Of a stretch of 64,000 nucleotides of DNA, positions 15,645 through 24,756 are shown piece after piece. Position numbers and translations under genes: made by a program. The DNA is from Flavobacteriaceae bacterium CRH (lineage in GTDB: Bacteria; Bacteroidota; Bacteroidia; Flavobacteriales; Flavobacteriaceae), in NCBI GenBank assembly GCA_001507425.1, contig LMAJ01000009.1, positions 62,001 to 126,000 on the forward strand, in the 5' to 3' direction. Every line of letters starts with the position of its first letter. Position 1 is the first letter of the stretch. The notes below the pieces were generated by a model. The model searched no databases. It saw only the letters and a program-made list of their open reading frames with translations, and was not told the DNA's origin.

Positions 15645-17803
15645 AGAAGCAAAATATAGAAGATATTTTTTCATCAATGGAAGACTTTTCAAGTGTTCCG
15701 CCTCCAGAATTATGGGGTAAAATTGAAGAAGAACTTGACAAACCTAAAAAGAAAAAAAGAGCTATTCTTTGGTGGTCTGCTGCGGCATGCTTATTATTAG
15801 GATTAATGCTCCCTTCTATCTTATATTTTAATTCCGGATCTGGAATTAAACTCGAAAATAATGGCTCTGTAGAAAATAATAGTGTTGTTGGTGAGAAAAA
15901 CACATCAACTGATAATTCTAAAACTAGAAGTATCGAAGAAAAAAATACAGAAAACGATACTACAAATAACATCAATAGTAACGAAAATGCTGTTGTGCTG
16001 GAAAATTCATCTGATAATGAAGCAAAAAGCACAATAAAATCTTCTCAAATCAATCAAAATCAAAAAACGACAGTTACTAAAAACAAAAGCATTCAGGAAG
16101 GCGTTTTAAATGACAAATCAAATTTAGAAGCAAACAAACCAAATCAGGCTGTAGCCGATAGATCATTTGCCCCAAATAATGAAGACGGATTGAATACCGC
16201 TTCTAAAAATGAAATCGCAAATTCTGAAAAAAGAAATACAAAGGCTGTGGCCGGAAAAACTCTTATTCCGAATGGAAACCCATTTAATTCGCCTTCTAAA
16301 TATCAGACATTAAATGCTGAAAAAGGAACTAAAAATCAGGCCGTAGCCGAAAAATATTTTGTTCCGAATAATCAAAATACATTCAATCCGGATTCTAAAA
16401 ATCAAATTGAAAATCCTAACAAGGAAAATACAAATCAGGCTGTAGCCGAAAAATCTTTTGTTCCGAATAATCAAAATGCATTCAATCCGGTTTCTAAAAA
16501 TCAAATCGTAAATCCTGAAAAAGGAACTAAAAATCAGGCTGTCGCCGAAAAATCTTTTGTTCCGAATAATCAAAATGCATTCAATCCGGATTCTAAAAAT
16601 CAAATCATAAATCCTGAAAAAGGAACTAAAAATCAGGCTGTCGCCGAAAAATCTTTTGTTCCGAATAATCAAAATGCATTATATTTGGCTTCTAAAAATC
16701 AAATCGTAAATCCTGAAAAAACAAATAAGAATCAGGCTTTAGCTTTGAAATCATTCCATTCAGAAAAAGAAAATGAATTTAAAGCTGTTTCTGAAAATCA
16801 AGTTCCTTCTTCTGTTTTTAAAGATAAACAGAAAACAAAAAACAATAACAATATTGCATTAAACGCTGAAAATTCTGTTTGGAATAATCAAAAATCAACT
16901 GAGATTATTAACGAACCAAAAAATGAAGTTATAACGAATGAAAAAGCACTTGCTGACAATCAAAAAAGCAATTCAAAATTCAATACGAATGTTTTGAGCA
17001 AACAGGATTCTGTTCAGTTGGCAGAACTTCAGAATTTAGAAAAAGGTATTATAGCAGCAACTCCTGAAACTAAAAAAGAAAAGGAAGAAAAAGATAACGC
17101 TGTTGCAAAAAATGAAAAATGGGCTTTAGAAGTTTTTGCCGGAGTCGCTAATTCTGAAAATTATAAAAACGAAAAAACTTTAGGCAACGTAAACGATTCT
17201 AAACAAAGTAACAGTTACGGTGTAAAAACAAAATATAAAATAAACAAAAAATGGGCTATTAGTTCTGGTATTAAATTCAATGAATTGGGCCAGAGTATTG
17301 CTGATGTTTCCTATATGAGAACCGCAAACGCTTTTTTAACCTCAAGTGATTATTTTAATCAAAATACAGCTGTAGCGGCGCAGTCAATTACCAATAATTC
17401 CAGTTATGTATTTGTACCGAAAAACACCATAATGGCTTTAAAAAGCAATAACGTTGAAACTGGAAATTTAGACCAAAGTTTAAAATATCTTGAAGTTCCT
17501 TTAGAAGTTTCATATTCTATCTTTAACAAATACAAAACCAACATTAGCCTGAATACGGGTGGTTTTGTAGGTAAATTAATTTCGAATAATATGGCATTAA
17601 ACGGCAGCTCGATTGGCGAAAACGTAAACGCAAATGATTACGTTTATGGTTCATTATTGAGTACAACGGTGCAATATCGCATTTATAAGAAAACAAATAT
17701 TTTTGTTGAACCTGCAATGAATTATTATATAAATCCGTTGAATGATCAGTCTTTCAATCAGTTTCAATGGGGATTGAATTTTGGATTGAATGTTTCGTTT
17801 TAG
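15641..17803 (+). CDS. Large ECF-coupled envelope protein: inner-membrane anchor, repeat linker, outer-membrane barrel
   Basis: A protein of 720 residues in three parts. Residues 1-40 form a cytoplasmic segment (PPPELWGKIEEELDKPKKKKR) like those of short anti-sigma partners. Residues about 41-63 form one transmembrane helix. Residues about 70-480 are an Asn/Lys/Ser-rich, low-complexity region containing roughly seven copies of a 33-residue repeat, with cores such as NQAVAEKSFVPNNQNAF. Residues about 490-720 look like an outer-membrane beta-barrel (WALEVFAGVANS at the start, a terminal FGLNVSF with C-terminal Phe). The layout suggests one chain linking both membranes and reporting to the sigma factor (inference). 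Confidence 0.75.
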   Translation: MKKQNIEDIFSSMEDFSSVPPPELWGKIEEELDKPKKKKRAILWWSAAACLLLGLMLPSILYFNSGSGIKLENNGSVENNSVVGEKNTSTDNSKTRSIEEKNTENDTTNNINSNENAVVLENSSDNEAKSTIKSSQINQNQKTTVTKNKSIQEGVLNDKSNLEANKPNQAVADRSFAPNNEDGLNTASKNEIANSEKRNTKAVAGKTLIPNGNPFNSPSKYQTLNAEKGTKNQAVAEKYFVPNNQNTFNPDSKNQIENPNKENTNQAVAEKSFVPNNQNAFNPVSKNQIVNPEKGTKNQAVAEKSFVPNNQNAFNPDSKNQIINPEKGTKNQAVAEKSFVPNNQNALYLASKNQIVNPEKTNKNQALALKSFHSEKENEFKAVSENQVPSSVFKDKQKTKNNNNIALNAENSVWNNQKSTEIINEPKNEVITNEKALADNQKSNSKFNTNVLSKQDSVQLAELQNLEKGIIAATPETKKEKEEKDNAVAKNEKWALEVFAGVANSENYKNEKTLGNVNDSKQSNSYGVKTKYKINKKWAISSGIKFNELGQSIADVSYMRTANAFLTSSDYFNQNTAVAAQSITNNSSYVFVPKNTIMALKSNNVETGNLDQSLKYLEVPLEVSYSIFNKYKTNISLNTGGFVGKLISNNMALNGSSIGENVNANDYVYGSLLSTTVQYRIYKKTNIFVEPAMNYYINPLNDQSFNQFQWGLNFGLNVSF
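16142..16834 (+). repeat. 99-bp intragenic tandem repeats
   Basis: Repeats within the linker of the preceding protein. Units with an exact 99-base period begin at 16334, 16433, 16532, 16631 and 16730; two more diverged units precede them from 16142. The central units are almost identical in DNA sequence, indicating recent duplication or ongoing homogenisation. The repeat is in frame (33 codons), so unit gain or loss would change linker length without disrupting the protein. Confidence 0.9.
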
Positions 17804-17844
17804 AAATTTTTTTGTTGTAATTTTCAAAAAAAAACAGCAACAAA

Positions 17845-18378
17845 ATGTCAATTAAAATTAATTGGACTCAAACAAAACGTATACCTAAAGATCTGATTAT
17901 TGCAAAAGAACTTATCTATGATAATTGTAATTTTGAATGTACTGAACCTCAACCAGAAATGGAAAGCCAGGAATATGATGCATTCGATTTTAGAATTAAT
18001 AATCTGCATATTAAGTTTAGATCGGCTAAAATTACGCCTACAAAATCAGGTCAGTTTGTAACTTTATGGAAGCGGAATAAAACAGGAATTATTGAACCTT
18101 TTGATTATTCTGATGAAATTGATTTTGTTATTGTAAATGTTCGAAAAAACGACTCTCTAGGTCAGTTTATTTTTCCGAAAGCTGTTTTATTACAAAAAGG
18201 AATATTTTCGACGGCTGCCAAAGAAGGCAAAAGAGCCACAAGAGTTTATCCGCCCTGGGATGAAACGACAAGTAAACAAGCCCAAAAAACGCAACAATGG
18301 CAATTGGATTATTTTCTGTCAATTTCTGATCAAACCGATATAAAACGTGCTGAATTTTTACTTGGCAAACCACAATAA
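17845..18378 (+). CDS. MepB-family protein
   Basis: A soluble protein of 177 residues. The phrases EYDAFDFRINNLHIKFRSAKITPTKSG, FVTLWKRN and GKRATRVYPPWDETTSKQAQKTQQWQ fit the MepB family, named after a gene of the Staphylococcus mepRAB locus whose biochemical function is unknown. It is a single gene between the ECF-coupled protein and a terminator. Length is normal for the family. Confidence 0.87.
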   Translation: MSIKINWTQTKRIPKDLIIAKELIYDNCNFECTEPQPEMESQEYDAFDFRINNLHIKFRSAKITPTKSGQFVTLWKRNKTGIIEPFDYSDEIDFVIVNVRKNDSLGQFIFPKAVLLQKGIFSTAAKEGKRATRVYPPWDETTSKQAQKTQQWQLDYFLSISDQTDIKRAEFLLGKPQ

Positions 18379-18381
18379 AAC

Positions 18382-18413
18382 AAAAAGGCAGTTCGAATTG
18401 AACTGCCTTTTTT
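18382..18413. terminator. Bidirectional terminator between mepB-like and nuclease genes
   Basis: AAAAAGGCAGTTC pairs with GAACTGCCTTTTT around a five-base loop; T-runs lie on both strands between two convergent genes. Confidence 0.88.
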
Positions 18414-18429
18414 ATGAATTTATCCTAAA

Positions 18430-21400
18430 TTATTTTTTCAGGATTTTATCTTTAAAAACAACTTTATTATTTTCTGATAAAGTATAAATGTAAAGTCCTG
18501 AATTTAAATTACGTAAAGACATTACGTTTGTATTTACATCCTGATTACTTTGAATATCAATTGGGTTTCCTAAAACACGACCGTTTATATCGTAAAGCCT
18601 TAACTTAAGATTTTTGCTTTGGTTTGTTTTAACCGCAAAATTTAAAACATCAGATGCAGGATTTGGATAGGCTTTTACATAAAATCCGTTTTTAGTTCCA
18701 AACTCCGGTGTCGATAAAACATCTTGTTTTAATTGAAAACGGGCAATAACTGGCCCGTGATCTGAAGTTGTATTGGTATAATCAGAAATGTCGCTTCGAG
18801 GATCATAAACGGCAGTTGAGTTATTAATATATTGCTCGACTAATTCGTTAGAAATCATAATATGATCTAAAAATCCGCCAGAACTTAAAAAGCTAAAAGC
18901 ACCAGCCTGACTAATTTCTAAAGTTAAGGTTTTATAATTGCCGGTATCTGTAACAAAGTTTTCATAAGTCGAAGGATTATTAATGCCAAAAACAGATCCT
19001 TTTACATCATCATTATAATCTCCTAAAAGAATTACATTTGAGTTTGCATAGTAAGTATCTAAACTATCTTTTAAAACCTGTGTATCATACTTACGTCTGT
19101 TATATGTTGTAGCGTCAGATCCGCTATTTGCACGGGCATGAAGGTCTATTAGGTTAATTTCGTTTTTAACTCCGTTAAGATTAGTTTCTATAGTCACCAC
19201 ATAAGGCAAACGTCCTGAAGAGAAAAAACCTGTACTAGGTTTCGCCGGCGGTGTTCCGGAAGGTAATGGATAGTTATCTAAAGTTTTAGTTCCGGCAACT
19301 ATTTCATTATACAAATCCTGAAACATTACGCGAGTTTTTTTAACAGATGTTGTTTGCGTGTTATAAATAACGACTAACTTTTGAAGTGGAAAATTTGGAT
19401 CTGAAGTTGGATCCCATGAATAAGACCATGATGTAGAAGTAGCCTTACCGAATGTTTTACCATTTATATTTATTTTCGTAATTAAGTCATCTATTGCAGT
19501 ATCACTGGAAACTTCCTGAACTACATATACATCGGCATCTAATTTATTCATCACTTTGGCTACATTTTCAATTTGCAATGTATTGTCTGTAGGGCCATAG
19601 GAATTATTTGTAGAACCGAAAAACTCTAAATTATAAGTTACCACATCAAAAGTGTCTTCTTTAGGTAAAGAAGAACCTGTCAATGAACCAATTTGTTTAT
19701 TTAATGAAGTTCCGGATACGGTTAAGGCTCCAGCTATTTTAAATTCTTTTACTGTTGGTGCAAACTTTGCGTAAACTATTTTTCCTGCTAAAGCATCAGC
19801 TGCAGAAATTAGTATAGTGGAAGCAAAAGAAATATTATCTGCTGAAATTTGATAGGAAGCCGGAGCTGTAATCGTAATATCTCCATGTCCTTTTGCTTTA
19901 AAATTAAAAGACTGAGCATCAGAAACTGTATTTTGAAGTACAATTCCAAAATCTAAAACCGGATCAGAGTCTACATAACCTGCCTCATTTGTTATAGCAA
20001 TATCATCTAATGACCATTCTGCAGCTGAACCGCTTATTGCTCCAGCTGTAGTTTCATAATACCATGCCACATAAGTATTAGAGGTTTTAAAAGCACTTAA
20101 ATCTATGTATTGTGATTGAATGTATTTGTCTGTTTGAGTTGGAAATTTACCATCAATTTCTACCCATGTTGCCGTTTCTGGATTGCTTACACCATCATAA
20201 TTAGTAGAAACCAATAATTTTAAAGCTGGTCCGGCATAATATTTACGTGAATAAAAAGCCAATAACGGAATTTGAGTAAAGTTATTCAAACGTAATTTTG
20301 GAGAAATCAACCAGTCTTTACTTGCTCCTGTATCAGAATATCCGTTTATCAAAACTGCTCCCGTTCCTGTATTTATATTTCTTGCTGTTGTTGTATGCGC
20401 CCATTTATTAGTAGTTCCGGCAAGATTATATTGTATCCAGCCGCTGTTTGATAAAACATTTGCATCGTTAAAACCTTGTATATAAGGATTTGTTCCAATT
20501 CCAGTAAGTGAAACTATTTTAGTTACCGCTCCGGTTGATTCATGTGTTATCTGGCCAGAAAAACCAGCCACAGCATTTGGAGAGAATTTTACATAAACCG
20601 TTGCTGTTGCATTTGAAGCAAAATTAGAAACTGCAAATGTCAGCGATGAAGTAAAAGTAATATTATCTTTAGAAATTGTAAAATTTGACGAAGCCGTAAC
20701 TACTACATCACTTGTCAAATTATCAGCGCTTATTTGATAACTTTTGTTGATGGCATCTTCATAATTCGATTCTGAAAAACCTAAATCTAGTGAAACAACT
20801 GTAGTAGATATTACCGGAGTTACAACACTTGCAGTAGTGACATCTACTTTACTTACGGTTGTCTGTACATTATCATAAGGATCTTCTGAAATAGAAAAAA
20901 CAGAATATGCGGTATTCAAACTTAATGCAGTAAATGTTTTTGAATATTCCTGAGTTGGATCCGTTATATCTAAGAAACCGGATTCTAAAGCTGCAATTCC
21001 AGCAGAATCCTGACCCGCTTTTATTTGATCAATTGTTGGCGTTTCACTTCCGCCTGGAAGCAATACATAATATGTTTTTCCAATTTCATCTATTTTATTA
21101 ATAAATTTAAAACTAGATGATAAAACATTATCTGTTTTAGGATAATCAGTAACAGTAACCGGAGCAGTGTGATCACTTCTAACATCGATATTGTCAATAG
21201 CAAAAGATGGACGAGAACCTGAACCAGAAAATTGTCTCGTTATCCAACGTAACTGAACAACAGGCTTATCATCACATTCTGCAGGAAGCACTATTTTTTT
21301 ATGATCTTTTTGTGATTCAACAGTTTCACTTGTTCGTGTAGTTGTATTATTCTGAAAAAGAGTTTCTGATAATGTTACAAAATCTCCTGTTACACCAACT

Positions 21401-21861
21401 CTATATTGCAAAGCCATTTCGTTAAGACGTGTGTTAGTTCCCTGATATGGATTACGAATTACCAATGCATCATACTCAACTTGTACGCCAGTACTTCCTG
21501 TTGTGTTTACAGCAAGAGCAATTGCCTGATCAAGAAAACCACCTCCATTTAAAAAACCTATTTTACCGGTAAAATTATAAATACCTCCGGTGGTAGAAGC
21601 TGCAGAACCACTTGCGATTAAGGTTTGATCTGATTTAATTGTACCAGATGTTGTAAAAGTTGATGGCGTTGGTAAACTCGTAGGAGTAGTTGCATTCCAA
21701 CCTTGTATTCCATTAGGATAAGTCGCTCCAAAATCGTTAAATTCCTGCCTGTAGGGTAAGGTTTTCGCTTCTGGCATTGTCTGAGCAAAAAGATTTCCTG
21801 AGCAGCAATAAAAAAAACTTAATAATGCCATGAAATGGCGCATTGAGTAAATATTTTTCAT
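18430..21861 (-). CDS. Secreted T9SS-sorted protein with endonuclease/exonuclease/phosphatase domain
   Basis: A multidomain exported protein of 1143 residues with a signal peptide (about 1-27, ending in NLFAQ). It carries repeated immunoglobulin-like beta modules, a choice-of-anchor J type region (about 475-640; NTGTGAVLINGY, KDWLISPKLRL), an endonuclease/exonuclease/phosphatase domain (about 740-1040) and a type IX secretion sorting domain (about 1065-1143; KAYPNPASDVLNF to the end). The nuclease motifs VVQEVSS, HARANS, LLGDYNDD and SDHGPV are visible. It is probably an extracellular nuclease used for phosphate or nucleotide scavenging. The domain set is common in gliding Bacteroidota. Confidence 0.87.
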   Translation of the reverse strand: MKNIYSMRHFMALLSFFYCCSGNLFAQTMPEAKTLPYRQEFNDFGATYPNGIQGWNATTPTSLPTPSTFTTSGTIKSDQTLIASGSAASTTGGIYNFTGKIGFLNGGGFLDQAIALAVNTTGSTGVQVEYDALVIRNPYQGTNTRLNEMALQYRVGVTGDFVTLSETLFQNNTTTRTSETVESQKDHKKIVLPAECDDKPVVQLRWITRQFSGSGSRPSFAIDNIDVRSDHTAPVTVTDYPKTDNVLSSSFKFINKIDEIGKTYYVLLPGGSETPTIDQIKAGQDSAGIAALESGFLDITDPTQEYSKTFTALSLNTAYSVFSISEDPYDNVQTTVSKVDVTTASVVTPVISTTVVSLDLGFSESNYEDAINKSYQISADNLTSDVVVTASSNFTISKDNITFTSSLTFAVSNFASNATATVYVKFSPNAVAGFSGQITHESTGAVTKIVSLTGIGTNPYIQGFNDANVLSNSGWIQYNLAGTTNKWAHTTTARNINTGTGAVLINGYSDTGASKDWLISPKLRLNNFTQIPLLAFYSRKYYAGPALKLLVSTNYDGVSNPETATWVEIDGKFPTQTDKYIQSQYIDLSAFKTSNTYVAWYYETTAGAISGSAAEWSLDDIAITNEAGYVDSDPVLDFGIVLQNTVSDAQSFNFKAKGHGDITITAPASYQISADNISFASTILISAADALAGKIVYAKFAPTVKEFKIAGALTVSGTSLNKQIGSLTGSSLPKEDTFDVVTYNLEFFGSTNNSYGPTDNTLQIENVAKVMNKLDADVYVVQEVSSDTAIDDLITKININGKTFGKATSTSWSYSWDPTSDPNFPLQKLVVIYNTQTTSVKKTRVMFQDLYNEIVAGTKTLDNYPLPSGTPPAKPSTGFFSSGRLPYVVTIETNLNGVKNEINLIDLHARANSGSDATTYNRRKYDTQVLKDSLDTYYANSNVILLGDYNDDVKGSVFGINNPSTYENFVTDTGNYKTLTLEISQAGAFSFLSSGGFLDHIMISNELVEQYINNSTAVYDPRSDISDYTNTTSDHGPVIARFQLKQDVLSTPEFGTKNGFYVKAYPNPASDVLNFAVKTNQSKNLKLRLYDINGRVLGNPIDIQSNQDVNTNVMSLRNLNSGLYIYTLSENNKVVFKDKILKK

Positions 21862-22110
21862 ATGTTTTTAAATAGAGGTTTTAGAAATCAAATTTATACT
21901 CTTTAAAGTTAAGAGAATATTGTAAAACAATAAACAAATTGTAAGTTAATTTATAATGATCTGTCAGAAAAAATCAAATTATTCAGACACTACGATGTTT
22001 ATTTCGCAGTATGTTTCATTTTTCATTTATTATTTACTCATTTACATACAAACCAAAAACTCAATTATTAAAAAGAAAGAACTTTTATATTACCGTATAT
22101 CCCCAAAATT

Positions 22111-22159
22111 AATGCATAAAAAAAGCTGCCTGAAATTCAGGCAGCTTTTTTTATGCATT
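22111..22159. terminator. Long palindromic terminator downstream of the SDR gene
   Basis: A 24-bp arm at 22111-22134 matches its reverse complement at 22136-22159, including the GC-rich core AGCTGCCTGAA and T-runs on both strands. It ends the SDR transcript on the reverse strand. In the 309-base gap between the nuclease start and the SDR gene I see nothing else. Confidence 0.85.
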
Positions 22160-22170
22160 TTATAAGACTT

Positions 22171-22923
22171 TTAAATGGCCGTATATCCACCATCGGCAAT
22201 AATATAGCTTCCGGTAGTGAAAGAAGATTTCTCTGAACTTAAAAACAATACCAGTTCTGCAATTTCTTCAGAAGTTCCCAGACGGTTCATTGGTGCTTTT
22301 GCGGCAATGGCAGTCATCATTTCTTTATTTAAATTATCTTTCAACAAAGCAGTTTCAATATATCCGGGACCAACAGCATTACAACGAATATTTTTCTGAC
22401 CGTATTCTGCTGCAATATTTTTGGTTAGTCCAACCACACCATGTTTTGAGGCTGTATATGCCGGACTAAGCGGCGCTGCAACCTGCCCGTGAATAGAGGC
22501 AATATTTACAATGCTTCCTCCGCCGTTTTTTTCCATTTGTTCTAATTGGTAACGGCAAGCATAAAATACACCACTTAAATTTAATGCAATTACACGATCC
22601 CAGGATTCTGGCTCGTACTCACCTGTTGGTTTTGCCGGCCCGCCCATTCCTGCGTTGTTGCATGCAATATCAAGTCGGCCGTATTTTGAAACCGTAACTT
22701 CAACCATGTGTTTATTGTCGCTTGCGCTTGACGAATCACCTTTTACGAAAAAGGCTTCTCCTCCGGCATCTTTTATAACTTTTACGGTTTCTTCACCGTG
22801 TTCAACATTAATATCCGAAACTACAACTTTTGCTCCTTCGCGAGCGTAAGCTTCTGCAACTGCGCGTCCAATTCCTGAACCACCGCCTGATACAAAAGCC
22901 ACTTTGTTTTCTAAAAGTGACAT
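22171..22923 (-). CDS. Short-chain dehydrogenase/reductase (classical SDR)
   Basis: A classical SDR of 250 residues. The cofactor motif is VSGGGSGIGRAVA and VVVSD follows, with aspartate after the second strand suggesting NAD preference. NNAG is present, the catalytic serine lies in IVNIASIHG, and the active site is Y-x3-K in PAYTASKHGVVGLT. The C-terminus, FTTGSYIIADGGYTAI, is usual for glucose-1-dehydrogenase-like SDRs. The substrate is not determined. It stands alone with its own terminator. Confidence 0.92.
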   Translation of the reverse strand: MSLLENKVAFVSGGGSGIGRAVAEAYAREGAKVVVSDINVEHGEETVKVIKDAGGEAFFVKGDSSSASDNKHMVEVTVSKYGRLDIACNNAGMGGPAKPTGEYEPESWDRVIALNLSGVFYACRYQLEQMEKNGGGSIVNIASIHGQVAAPLSPAYTASKHGVVGLTKNIAAEYGQKNIRCNAVGPGYIETALLKDNLNKEMMTAIAAKAPMNRLGTSEEIAELVLFLSSEKSSFTTGSYIIADGGYTAI

Positions 22924-23071
22924 ATTCTTAAGATTTAAATTTGTACCTACAATTTACGAAGATATTAACCGCTAACCACAAGAAATGCTAAGTTTACAAT
23001 AACATTAAGACTTTATCATAATCAAATGTTATTTCACATTAAAATCATCTAAATCAATTAATTTTTCTTTA

Positions 23072-23446
23072 TTATTGATCTTCATCTAATTTCATATTTC
23101 CTCTATCTTTATGATTATCAGGATGTGAATTAGGATAACGATTTGGGTCTACATCAGAATTTCTGTCTTTGTTTTCGACTGTTTTCTTTGCTTCTTCCTC
23201 TGAACCAACACCGCGATTTGCATTTGCATTATTTTTTGAAACCTTGTCCGGAACCTCATTTATCACTTCATTCTCGTTTCTGGCTCTGTCTACAACTTCT
23301 TTGTTGCCACTTTTATCTGTAACAACTTCTTTTTTAAGTTCTAAATCGTTCTCTTCTGTATCGTGAGAAATATTTTTACCTTTAGATTCATCTATATTTT
23401 TCTGAGCTCCATTTATTTTTTTTGAGCCTAAATTATCAGTTCCCAT
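23072..23446 (-). CDS. Small, highly charged hydrophilic protein of unknown function
   Basis: About 124 residues from the methionine at 23446. I prefer this start to one 23 codons upstream because an A-rich ribosome-binding region lies just before it and the added residues look like untranslated sequence. The composition is extreme: Lys, Glu, Asp and Asn dominate and there are almost no hydrophobic residues, so it is probably disordered. Such proteins can act in stress or desiccation tolerance, but no domain supports that here. It is a single gene with ordinary flanks. Confidence 0.6.
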   Translation of the reverse strand: MGTDNLGSKKINGAQKNIDESKGKNISHDTEENDLELKKEVVTDKSGNKEVVDRARNENEVINEVPDKVSKNNANANRGVGSEEEAKKTVENKDRNSDVDPNRYPNSHPDNHKDRGNMKLDEDQ

Positions 23447-23564
23447 ATCTTTATTTTTTAAAATTTCTATTATAATATTACGAATTTTGAGACTGAAAAC
23501 TAAGTTCTTTAACATTGCTTTTGGTTTAATTTTGATTATTCTTTTACCGAATATGAAACAAAAC

Positions 23565-23572
23565 TATCTTTG
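23565..23572 (+). promoter_or_regulatory. Promoter -7 box of the pseudouridine synthase operon
   Basis: TATCTTTG matches TAnnTTTG and lies 18 bases before the start codon at 23590. No -33 element is seen at the right distance. Confidence 0.4.
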
Positions 23573-23589
23573 CAGTCTAAAAATAGAAC

Positions 23590-24174
23590 ATGCATCAACA
23601 CTTCATTCTTTTTAAACCTTACGGCTATTTAAGCCAATTTATCTATGAATTAAAAAGAAAAAAAAAGCTTTTAGGAGAATTGTATAATTTTCCCGAAGGA
23701 ACAATGGCAATTGGCAGACTCGACGAAGATTCTGAAGGATTGCTTTTGCTTACTACAGACGGAAAGGTTAGTGAACAAATAAGAAGCAAAAAAGTTGACA
23801 AAGAATATTATGTTCAGGTTGATGGTCTGATTACGCCCGAAGCAATTGAGCGATTACAAAAAGGTGTTGAAATTGGTTTTGATGGTGGAAAATACATTAC
23901 CAAACCCTGCTCTGCTTTTATCGTAACTGAAATTCCGGATTTTGGTCCGAGAGCTAAAAAAATCAGAGATGAACGACACGGACCAACTTCCTGGGCATCG
24001 ATAACTGTGAATGAAGGAAAATTTCGTCAGGTTAGAAAAATGACTGCTGCGGTTGGTTTTCCGACTTTAAGATTAGTTCGCGTTCGTATAGGAAATGTAT
24101 ATTTGCAAGACTTAAAAGCCGGCGAAGTTGTAGAAGTAAATAATTTTCAAATTAACGATCAACCAATTCAATAA
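23590..24174 (+). CDS. RsuA/RluE-family rRNA pseudouridine synthase
   Basis: A 194-residue pseudouridine synthase. The catalytic motif is MAIGRLDEDSEGLLLLTTDG, with the nucleophilic aspartate in GRLDxxSEGLL, and the family strand is KEYYVQVDG. The C-terminal NEGKFRQVRKMTAAVGFPTLRLVRVRIG is typical of the RsuA branch. It lacks an N-terminal S4 domain, as RluE does, so modification of 23S rRNA is likely. The tRNA methyltransferase gene follows 18 bases later; the two form an RNA-modification operon. Confidence 0.92.
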   Translation: MHQHFILFKPYGYLSQFIYELKRKKKLLGELYNFPEGTMAIGRLDEDSEGLLLLTTDGKVSEQIRSKKVDKEYYVQVDGLITPEAIERLQKGVEIGFDGGKYITKPCSAFIVTEIPDFGPRAKKIRDERHGPTSWASITVNEGKFRQVRKMTAAVGFPTLRLVRVRIGNVYLQDLKAGEVVEVNNFQINDQPIQ

Positions 24175-24191
24175 TTAAACAAATAACAAAA

Positions 24192-24650
24192 ATGCTAAAC
24201 GTTGTTCTTGTAGAACCGGAAATACCGAATAATACCGGAAATATTGGAAGATTATGTGTAGGAACTGAAAGCAGGCTGCATTTAATTCATCCTTTTGGAT
24301 TTGTGATTAATGATAAAAACCTAAAACGTTCCGGATTGGATTATTGGGTTCATCTTGACGTAACCGAATACCAAAATATAGAAGAATGGATTCAGCAAAT
24401 TCCGGATCAATCGCGTGTATTTTTAATGAGTTCTCATGCTGAAAAATCGTATTTGCAAACAGATTTTCAGGATGGAGACTGGTTGGTTTTTGGAAAAGAA
24501 AGTGTTGGATTAAGCCAGGAAGTTTTAGCTCGATTTGAAAATCATTTAACGATTCCGATGTCAAAATTAATTCGCAGTTTTAATATTGCAAATTCTGTAG
24601 CTTTTGTGGTTGGAGAAGCGAAGAGACAAATTGGATTGAAGATTGTTTAA
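24192..24650 (+). CDS. trmL: tRNA (cytidine/uridine-2'-O-)-methyltransferase TrmL
   Basis: A small SPOUT methyltransferase of 152 residues that methylates the ribose at the wobble position of tRNA-Leu. The motifs are LVEPEIPNNTGNIGRLCVGT at the start, FGKESVGLSQEVL, and the knot-forming MSKLIRSFNIANSVAFVVGEAKRQIG at the end. The length matches TrmL rather than the longer TrmH or RlmB enzymes. It is the second gene after the pseudouridine synthase. Confidence 0.93.
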   Translation: MLNVVLVEPEIPNNTGNIGRLCVGTESRLHLIHPFGFVINDKNLKRSGLDYWVHLDVTEYQNIEEWIQQIPDQSRVFLMSSHAEKSYLQTDFQDGDWLVFGKESVGLSQEVLARFENHLTIPMSKLIRSFNIANSVAFVVGEAKRQIGLKIV

Positions 24651-24681
24651 TCGGTTAATTGTTTATTTGTTTAATCGATTT

Positions 24682-24710
24682 CCTGCAAGGTTTTTTTCAA
24701 CCTTGTAGGT
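24682..24710. terminator. Hairpin after trmL
   Basis: CCTGCAAGGTT and AACCTTGTAGG form an inverted repeat (one G-T pair) around a T-rich loop. It may terminate trmL or be a fragment of an interspersed palindrome; there is no strong T-run behind it. Confidence 0.4.
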
Positions 24711-24756
24711 ATAAATTAATTTTGACTGTTATATAAATTAATTCGAAGTTATAATT

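Noticed and set aside
16310-16672. Repetitive reading frame on the reverse strand
   Set aside because: It is the antisense of the 99-bp repeat region; the forward frame is continuous with a well-formed protein.
21956-22165. 69-residue frame between nuclease and SDR genes
   Set aside because: Its end is made of the palindromic SDR terminator; the composition is not protein-like.
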